Shown here: positions 58,001 through 64,000 of the stretch, piece by piece
Numbering within the stretch: the stretch's first letter is position 1
Layout of the letters: each line of letters starts with the position of its first letter
Source: Mesorhabditis belari
Lineage: Eukaryota; Nematoda; Chromadorea; Rhabditida; Rhabditidae
Direction of reading: 5' to 3'
DNA length: 64,000 nt
Assembly (NCBI GenBank): GCA_958450365.1
Contig: CAUEEP010000724.1
Span: 496,001-560,000, forward strand
Notes under the pieces: generated by a model
What the model was told of the DNA's origin: nothing
Database searches by the model: none
The model's input: only the letters and a program-made list of their open reading frames with translations
Program-made: the position numbers and the translations under genes

Positions 58001-60848
58001 GTTTTTGGTTCTAGACCCGCGTTGTCGAGTTACGGGCCCCAAACTGCAGGATACCACAAAATTTCCCATACAAAATGACCAAAAAACCGCTAAAACTAAA
58101 TTTTAAAAATTTCTGTCGGAGGGATTTGAAAAATTCCTTCAGATTCGGAATCAGCACAATTTTCCGCATCTAAAAAAGGCACTCCCAGAAAAATCCGATA
58201 GAAAACGCATTTTTGCCTTACTTCGCGCCGATGTGCTCCGCAGTAGGCTCGATAGGCGCGCAGAGCAGTAGGCTCGATCAATAACACAAAAATTGGGCTT
58301 ATCGAATGGAAACTGATGGTTGGATTACGGCAGTTTTCTAAACTAGTTACCGTAAATACTGTAATAGTACCCCACCCTCCCCCGTACAGTCGCGTAGTCG
58401 CAAAAGTTTTTTCGTATTTAATTTTTTGCAAAGCGCCCGTACTTTCAAAAAATGCGTCTTTGGTATCAAAAAATAGCCCTGAATTTCAGCTATTTTTTGA
58501 TACCTAAGCGCGCATTGTAGCCTAAACCAGTGCCGAGAAAAACTCGTTCAAAGCTAGACTACGCGACACTCCGCACCGTCATTATAGGGGTGGGGTACTA
58601 TTACAGTATTTACGGTAGGTACCTTTTAGAAAACACATTCTATGACACATTCTAATTAAAAGCTCTTTATATACAATAGTCTTTCAACTTTGCATTAGAT
58701 TTTAACATTTCAGGTGGATCTCCAAGCCTACTCGAATCTCGATTTCATCATGGCCGTTCATCGACATCGTTTCGCATTGTTGACAAAGAGTGCAACGACA
58801 TCTCTCTATGAAATTGCGCTTCTTTGCGCGCCGAGCTTTTTGAAAGATGATGTAAGTTGCCAATAACGAATATTCAAACTTGCAATACTTAGAACAACAA
58901 AAATAATGAGTCAACTTTCGAAAGCTACATTAAGCTTTGATCGAATCTTGCTCAGTGAATCAATGTAAAAGTAAAAGAAGAATACAGTAGATTTCAAAAG
59001 TCGACACGTTTTAGAAAAGCACTTTATAAAGCTTTATCTAACATTTCAATAGCTCAATTTTTTCAGTCAGAGATCACTTGTGCCACAGCTTTCGGCTTGG
59101 GAAGCACACGAAAAAGTGAGCGCCTCGATTGTGTCTGTATCGCTGTGGGTACAACTGAGGGACAGGTGAGATAAAGAGATAAAGAAAATACAATAAAGAG
59201 ATAAAGATAATACAATAAAGAAAAGAAGATAATACAGGATGGGCCAAAATTACAGGGTGGGCCAAAATTTGTTTCAATTATTAGGTTGGCGACATTGAAA
59301 TTTCGTTTTTGAGCAACAAGAAAATTTATTCGTAAAAATAAACTAGAAACAATTAATCAACAATATACAGAATGAATCATTTGAAAAACTCGATTTTCTA
59401 TGGTTACAGGGTGGGCCAAAATTACCGTTACATATAAAAAAGTCTCTGTATAAAAAGCAACTCAAAAGGTCAAAGATTTTTCTTAAAAATAACTTTTATT
59501 GTCTCATAACAATTCATAGAAACTATTCCTTTTCAAAGAGATCTCCAATAGCTTTTACACAGGCGTTCAAACGTCGTAGAAAAGCGTCGATCGTGACGAG
59601 AAGGTAGAGGAGATCCAGCTCTTCCCAAGCCTTTTCACCAAATCTGAATATCGATAATTTTAGGTGGCATTTTACACAGAAAAGGGTACCCTTCTGTTCA
59701 TCGAGCGTTTTGCTAACTCGCCGATTCTCGACGTCTCCTTTGAGCAGTTTAATGTCAGTTGGTGTACTTTGTGCTCAAATTTGTAAATTCACCCCTTTCT
59801 GGTGGACTCAATTGTTTAGCTTTCTTACAATTAAATTACCGAATTACAGAATTGAGTGCGCCAGAAAGGGTGTGTTTATATAAAGAATTTTCAATTCGAG
59901 TTTAGAAATCATTTCTAAATTTAATAGCTTAATAATAGCTTTCTAGGATGAGCAACAAATTTGCGTGTCAACGGAAAACGAGGTTTTTCTCATTCAACCC
60001 TTCAGCATGGTTTCTGTGTTGACACAAGCAAAAACGGCGGTAAGTGAAAAACGATATTTGAAGAGTTAAAAGTTAAAACCATCAGTTAAAACCATTTTCG
60101 AAGTAGCACCTATTTTAGAAAACTGGACTGATTGAATGAAAACAAATCAGTTTTGAATGAAAACAAATCAGTTTTCATTCAAACAGTTCAGTTTTGATAT
60201 CATTGAATGTGTGCAGTGCGTGAGAGGGTACCGATGGGAAAATGATTATTTTATTTAGATATTTATTCCGAATATAGCACAATCACTAATCTAGTGAGAA
60301 AATACAAATAAATAGAATCAATTAAATATTGGGTTGTCCAGTTATGGATGCGCCTTTTTACTATTTTGTAAATTTCTCAAGATATCGAACAGATATATAT
60401 GAGTGTTATATATCATTCGAAAGCTGAACATCTCCTCTACATTTTGATATAAAAAGCTTTGGAACTTGTTCAACTTTTGGGCAAATTGACTGCACAAAGG
60501 GAGAGGTCGTTTTCGAAAAAACCCATTCCAGCTTAGCTATTCCTCAAGTTTTATGGTGCAAAATAACCGCCCAGAAAAGAAAAGAAAAGTAAAGATGCTC
60601 TGAAATTGTTATATTTTTAAAAAAGTTTGTATTGATATATCTATTGGCCAAACATCAAACGGTTAACTCAATTTGAGCGGAGCCAAAACTTGATCTAAAG
60701 GCACCTCGGCTGGCTCTGAGTCCCGAGAGCTGGCTCTACACTTTTCGTACACAGTTGTCTGAAAAGCACACATAGCCAGTAGGGTGTACGGGGCATCGTG
60801 CAAGCATTGAAGTTGAAACCTCAGATCAGTCGTGATTACCCGCTGAAC

Positions 60849-60879
<31 letters not shown>

Positions 60880-63800
60880 TTAACAAAGATTCCCCTAGTA
60901 ACGGCGAGTGAACGGGGAAAAGCCCAGCGCTGAATCCCTCGGCTTCTAGTCGCGGGGAAATGTAGCGTATAGGTGCGGCTATCTGCGCTGCGATAGCTGC
61001 GGCGCCATCACTTACTCAAAGTCCCTTATGACTGGGGCCATAGATCAGAGAAGGTGCATCGCTTGATCCAAAGGCACCCTTCCATTTTTTGGCCACCTCT
61101 CCTTCTGTGCAGTCAATTTGCCCAAAAGCTGAACAAATTCAAAAACGTTTTATATCAAAATGTAGAGGAGATCTTCAGCTTTCGAATAATACTCATATAT
61201 ACCTTTTTCTTGATTTCGGTATTTTGAGAAATTTACAAATAATAATGAGAAATAGTAAAAAACGCGCATTCATAACTGGAAAACCCAATAGAAACAATCG
61301 TTGGTTCAGTGTGTCAAAGCCAAACGAGAAAGAATACAAAGTGGGCTACAAAGAATACCGTCCCTTTTTATCACACAAACGATCTTTAGAGGAAGGACAA
61401 GAGAATCAGAGATTTTGAATATCAGAGATATTCAAGATCAGAATATCTCTGATATCAGAGATATTCAAAATCAAAGCATCAAATAAGATTTCACAGAAGA
61501 AAGAGCTACTTTTCTGCACAAAATGTTCTTCACAGAATGTTTCAAATTTGTTCAGATAGCGATGGGCCAACAGAACTATCAAGAGCTCTCCGACACTTTG
61601 GAGATTGAGGTAAACGCTTAAATCGTACTACATCGTACTAAAATCGTAATCGTACTACATCGTACTAAAATCGTACTACATCGTACTAAATCGTAGTACA
61701 AACGTATACTAGGTTGATGAAAAAGAAATTTCGGTTTTCTACAAACATTAAATTAAATCAAAATTCTTTTAGGTAACAATTTATTGCAAACAATTTATTC
61801 TAAATAATAAGCACCATCGTTATCTATGACATCTCTCCAATGTTGCTTCTGATTACGGATGCACTTATCGAAGAACTCTTGATTCTGTGATTGAAAGTAG
61901 TCGGCCACCCAAATCTCGACCTCTTGCGCATTCTTAAACTGGCAATTCGCATTCTTAAACTGGCAATTCGCATTCTTAAACTGGCAAGTTTACCGAACCT
62001 GAATTTTAGCGGATATAAACTTTTCTAGGCTAGCAAAATCAAGATCTGACTTTTGTCCTGATTCGAAAAAGGTTTTGAGATGTACTTTAAACAATTTCTA
62101 CTGGATAAATCAATATTATCCAACCGATAAACCAATATTATCCAAAATCGAAAGCTTTCTTGCCTCACTAGGACTTGCCATGTAGACGCCCAAGCCGTGC
62201 TCGGAGAAAACCGTCTTTTGAACGATTCTAGAAAAAAAATAACACGCGCACAACATAATTTTGATTCACTATCATCTAAAACAAATATAAATTAAAAAGT
62301 GAAAGCTCTGACTTAGAAAAAGCGTAAAAATAAAGTAAAATAAAAATAAAGCAAATAAAAATAAATATAAATATAAAATAATAAATATAAAATAATAAAT
62401 AAATAAATAATATATACTTTATAAAAAAAGAGAAGGAAGAAATCATAGAGAAATGCACAGTGATACTTAATCATACAATACATACTGAAATCAATAAGCC
62501 AATTACTTACGGCAAAGAGCCACTAGATCTAAAGCATCGATACGTTTCTTGAATATGAAAAGCGACTGAATTTCTCGTATGTCGTTTGGGAGCAAGTTCC
62601 ATAATCTAGCGGCTCTAACGGGAAATGAATTTGATAAAGAGGCATTGAAGGGGAAAGGTTTAAAGTTTCGATAATCAATGAAAGGAGATGCTGTAAAGTT
62701 TTTAGTTCAAAAAAAAACACGCGCACAACATAATTTTGATTCACCATCATCTAAAACAAATATCAATTAAAAAGTGAAAGCTCTGACTTAGAAAAAGCGT
62801 AAAAATAAAGTAAAATAAAAATAAAGCAAATAAAAATAAATATAAATATAAAATAATAAATATAAAATAATAAATAAATAAATAAAGTAAATATCCAAGG
62901 ATACAAATATGCAAAAGAAAATATCAAATAAGTTTTCCAGATTAAAAAATAGAACAGCCAAGAACATTTTATACCGACGGGGAATTTCTTTTGCATCAAC
63001 CGTTAGTACGTTTGTATTAATATTTAATATTAATATTAATTGTATTAATATTTAATATATAAAAGCGAGATATAGACATCATAAAGTTTCAGTTAGAAAG
63101 AATTGAGCCGGAGAATGGCGGGAATTTCGGCTCGATCGTCATCACGGGCACTCAAAAGCCACCATCATTTGATCAATATGTCACCGCGTCGACTCAGGAT
63201 TTTACGGTAATCACTTAGCTTTTTAGATTCATGATTAGATACTTTTATGTTATCTGAGCTGAGCGGAAAGGTAAATAGTAAAATTCATGCTTAATGCTTC
63301 ATGCTTTATGCCATTTTTTACATGACGAGAAAATTCATGCCTTCATGTCGCACGAAAATTCAAGCTCACCAACCTGCAACTTTGAGTGCATCTCCTTGAT
63401 TTGTTATCTCCTCCGAATCGATGCTTTGACTGCTTTTCAGCAGCGAATAGTGTATCACTCCTTTCTTATACCACCAAATCGGCAACATGACCGTCTTTGG
63501 GTGAAGATCCGGTTTTGGAAAAGAAGTCGAATTTTCGCCCCTGTCTAACCATTCCGAATTCCGACTGTTCGCTCAAAATAGCGTTGTGGCGAATGTGTTA
63601 AAGTGATACTCATTGCTATAGCAAGCTCGCAGTAAGCCTGTTACAGCTTATTATGAAAATTAAATCAACAGTTCTAAAACGATTCGACATTTTACTATCA
63701 AAACTTAATTTAATAGTAAACCACAATATTATTGTGTAGTACAGTTATTGTGTACTGTTTTTGTACTACAGTACGCAATAATATTGTAGCCAAAAAGACA

Positions 63801-64000
63801 ATACAATTTTGTAACGATACTGTTTACATTTAGGGTTTTTCTAAAAAAAAATCAAAACTATTTCCAGAGACGAGTCGATCGTCCGGGATTGCCGAATTAT
63901 TCAACTTTGTTCATCACTCGACCCGATAAATATTTGGGGGATTTCGTGTGGCACGAGACTGGGCAAAAGAGTGGAGCGTGGGGGACTGCGGTGAATCAAG
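55002..64000 (+). CDS. RAB3GAP2 (rbg-2-like): Rab3 GTPase-activating protein non-catalytic subunit, N-terminal part (continues off the window)
   Basis: Regulatory partner of RAB3GAP1. The complex is known to act on Rab3 in vesicle release and on Rab18 at the ER. Exons: 55002-55098, 56444-56577, 56616-56663, 58714-58851, 59067-59165, 59664-59753, 59947-60039, 61556-61609, 63093-63206, 63868 to beyond 64000; all joins are in phase, giving 333 aa here. Start MITPGCRLIESGFLCREEIQ. Family landmarks in order: an acidic tryptophan patch (DEWDPFEK), SNDWLRK, NLDFIMAVHRHRFALL, CIAVGTTEGQ, VAFYTEKGTLLFIERFANSP, VFLIQPFSMVSVL, DQYVTASTQDF and ETGQKSGAWGTAVNQ. These correspond to the beta-propeller-like RAB3GAP2 N-terminal domain. 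The introns are large and hold a nested gene, several MITEs, mariner relics and a LINE fragment. The 3' part is missing only because the window ends. Confidence 0.92.
55253..55628. repeat. Long-arm hairpin MITE, family C, copy 3
   Basis: GGGGTGGGACAAATGCGACC to GCATTTGTCCCACCCCC. The right arm lacks about 30 bp. In RAB3GAP2 intron 1. Confidence 0.85.
55630..56443. other. Remainder of RAB3GAP2 intron 1
   Basis: A loose inverted pair (GCTAGCAAAAGCGCCGCATT and AATTTGGCGCTTTTGCTAAC) at 55652-56108 suggests another decayed MITE of about 455 bp. No exon was seen. Confidence 0.4.
57269..57777 (-). CDS. Unrecognised small gene nested in RAB3GAP2 intron 3
   Basis: Three phase-compatible exons on the strand opposite to the host gene: 57673-57777, 57412-57625 and 57269-57372, separated by 47- and 39-bp introns (GTACGT and GTGAGT donors, TTTTTAG and ATTTAG acceptors). 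They give 140 aa from MHKDEATGGLSVTNEH to ATDWGIDMLL. The centre is basic and helix-friendly (KEIIKRRVLGARSHLLPFLN). Four Cys/His-rich spots (SCTKTCLP, WRHCG) could bind metal. I do not recognise the family. A 23-bp sequence spanning TTTTCTTTCAG/TTGTACGAAAAC occurs twice, 93 bp apart, so the open frame can extend upstream through a second FSFSCTKT and the true start is uncertain. Splice-site quality supports a real gene; the absence of known homology keeps confidence moderate. Confidence 0.5.
57820..58347. other. Intron sequence upstream of the nested gene
   Basis: Several minus-strand ORFs but no start or splice pattern that joins convincingly to the nested gene. GCAGTAGGCTCGAT is repeated (58240, 58266). 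Confidence 0.35.
58348..58617. repeat. Hairpin MITE, family A, in RAB3GAP2 intron 3
   Basis: TACCGTAAATACTGTAATAG to CTATTACAGTATTTACGGTA, both ends intact. Confidence 0.85.
59228..59655 (-). pseudogene. Second lineage of Tc1/mariner transposase, C-terminal relic
   Basis: On the minus strand 59527-59640 reads GEKAWEELDLL, then TIDAFLRRLNACVKAIGDLF and a stop. This is like the C-terminus of Tc1/mariner transposases that end with a short RRLxACIxAxGxxF motif. Three ACAGG(G/A)TGGGCCAAAAT words (59235, 59251, 59405) resemble the termini of such elements. In RAB3GAP2 intron 5. Confidence 0.65.
59763..59880. repeat. Hairpin repeat in RAB3GAP2 intron 6
   Basis: TGTACTTTGTGCTCAAATTT and CACCCCTTTCTGGTGGACTC pair with AGAATTGAGTGCGCCAGAAA further right. 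Relative of 39836-39970. Confidence 0.6.
60329..61288. mobile_element. Mariner-type MITE, family E, carrying captured rDNA
   Basis: Ends TTGGGTTGTCCAGTTATG and CATAACTGGAAAACCCAA, with TA outside. The arms match the 38035-38730 sibling (GTTAACTCAATTTGAGCGGA, AAAAGCTGAACAAATTC). The middle, about 60740-61050, is ribosomal DNA instead of the sibling's GC-rich core. Located in RAB3GAP2 intron 7. Confidence 0.88.
60740..61050 (+). rRNA. 28S rRNA 5'-end fragment with part of ITS2 (pseudogene)
   Basis: From about 60815: ACCTCAGATCAGTCGTGATT, ACCCGCTGAACTTAAGCATA, TAAGCGGAGGAAAAGAAATT, GTAACGGCGAGTGAACGGGG and AAAGCCCAGCGCTGAATCCC are the universally conserved start of eukaryotic large-subunit rRNA (D1 region). 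About 240 nt are present, ending in GGGGCCATAGATCAGAG. The preceding 60740-60814 is probably the ITS2 end. Truncated on both sides by transposon arms, so not functional. Confidence 0.93.
61625..61710. repeat. Short tandem (ATCGTACTAAAATCGTACTAC)n
   Basis: About five imperfect units immediately downstream of RAB3GAP2 exon 8. Confidence 0.8.
61712..62000 (-). pseudogene. Mariner transposase C-terminal end with terminus
   Basis: Minus strand: FKNAQEVEIWVADYFQSQNQ, FFDKCIRNQKQHWRDVIDNDGAYYLE and a stop. This is the classic mariner C-terminus (W-x-x-V-I-x-N-x-G-x-Y). The outer end TAGGTTGATGAAAAAGAAAT is a mariner terminal repeat. A 21-bp unit (GCATTCTTAAACTGGCAATT) is amplified three times inside the frame. 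The rest of the gene is gone. Confidence 0.9.
62240..62888 (-). mobile_element. 5'-truncated LINE between long direct repeats
   Basis: Coding end at 62503-62700: SNSFPVRAARLWNLLPNDIR, SLFIFKKRIDALDLVALCRK and a stop, the same C-terminal LINE signature as at 28561-28830. The 3' UTR continues to about 62410 (GTATGATTAAGTATCACTGT). About 170 bp at 62233-62405 (CACGCGCACAACATAATTTT ... AAAATAAATATAAATATAAA) is repeated directly at 62711-62886 on the other side of the insert. In RAB3GAP2 intron 8. Confidence 0.75.
63207..63867. other. RAB3GAP2 intron 9
   Basis: AT-rich. An ORF at 63294-63548 has no recognised product. An alternating AATATTATTGTGTAGTAC / GTACTACAGTACGCAATAAT inverted pair lies at 63722-63786. 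No other feature was seen. Confidence 0.4.

Noticed and set aside
60740..61050. A working rRNA gene or true rDNA locus
   Set aside because: Only the 5' ~240 nt of 28S is present and both sides are mariner-type MITE arms.

Overview
The window reads as nuclear DNA of a nematode, probably a free-living or rhabditid-type worm. It is AT-rich. Genes are cut into many small exons by mostly 40-60 bp GT-AG introns with TTTTAG/TTTCAG acceptors. Arrays of the nematode telomere-type hexamer TTAGGC occur internally, and the transposon relics are mostly mariner/Tc1-like. No prokaryotic feature was seen. Nearly all lines of a naive ORF scan are chance ORFs in satellites, transposon arms or introns, so the gene models here were built by joining phase-compatible exons by eye.

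Layout. (1) 23-3376, minus: a complete-looking hexokinase, with a possible extra 5' exon near 7.4 kb. (2) About 7.5-37.2 kb: a roughly 30 kb stretch with no cellular gene that I can support. It is packed with tandem satellites (10-24 bp units), hairpin MITE families, mariner relics, a LINE 3' end, tRNA-like SINE fragments and a TTAGGC-type array. (3) 37285-43359, plus: a dual-specificity phosphatase of the DUSP14/18/21 type, nine exons, with MITEs in its introns. (4) 43.4-45.0 kb: two satellites and a mariner transposase N-terminus. (5) 45074-49580, plus: a 24-exon gene for a cysteine-rich, single-pass membrane protein of about 766 aa. (6) 49992-54684, minus: a mitochondrial DnaJ (Tid1/DNAJA3 type) with two phase-compatible alternative last exons and a Tc1-like element in intron 1. 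(7) 55002 to the right edge, plus: the N-terminal part of the Rab3GAP non-catalytic subunit (RAB3GAP2). A small unrecognised minus-strand gene sits inside its third intron, and a mariner-type MITE carrying a piece of 28S rDNA sits inside a later intron.

The cellular genes are unrelated housekeeping or signalling genes (glucose phosphorylation, protein dephosphorylation, mitochondrial protein folding, Rab regulation) and do not form a pathway. The DnaJ and Rab3GAP2 genes are divergent, with about 317 bp between their start codons, so a shared promoter region is likely. The cysteine-rich gene and DnaJ are convergent. I found no CRISPR, operon of defence genes or obviously new multigene system. 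The most unusual items are the rDNA fragment captured in a transposon, the TTAGGC modules with a shared flank, the alternative DnaJ termini, the nested gene, and a LINE flanked by long direct repeats.
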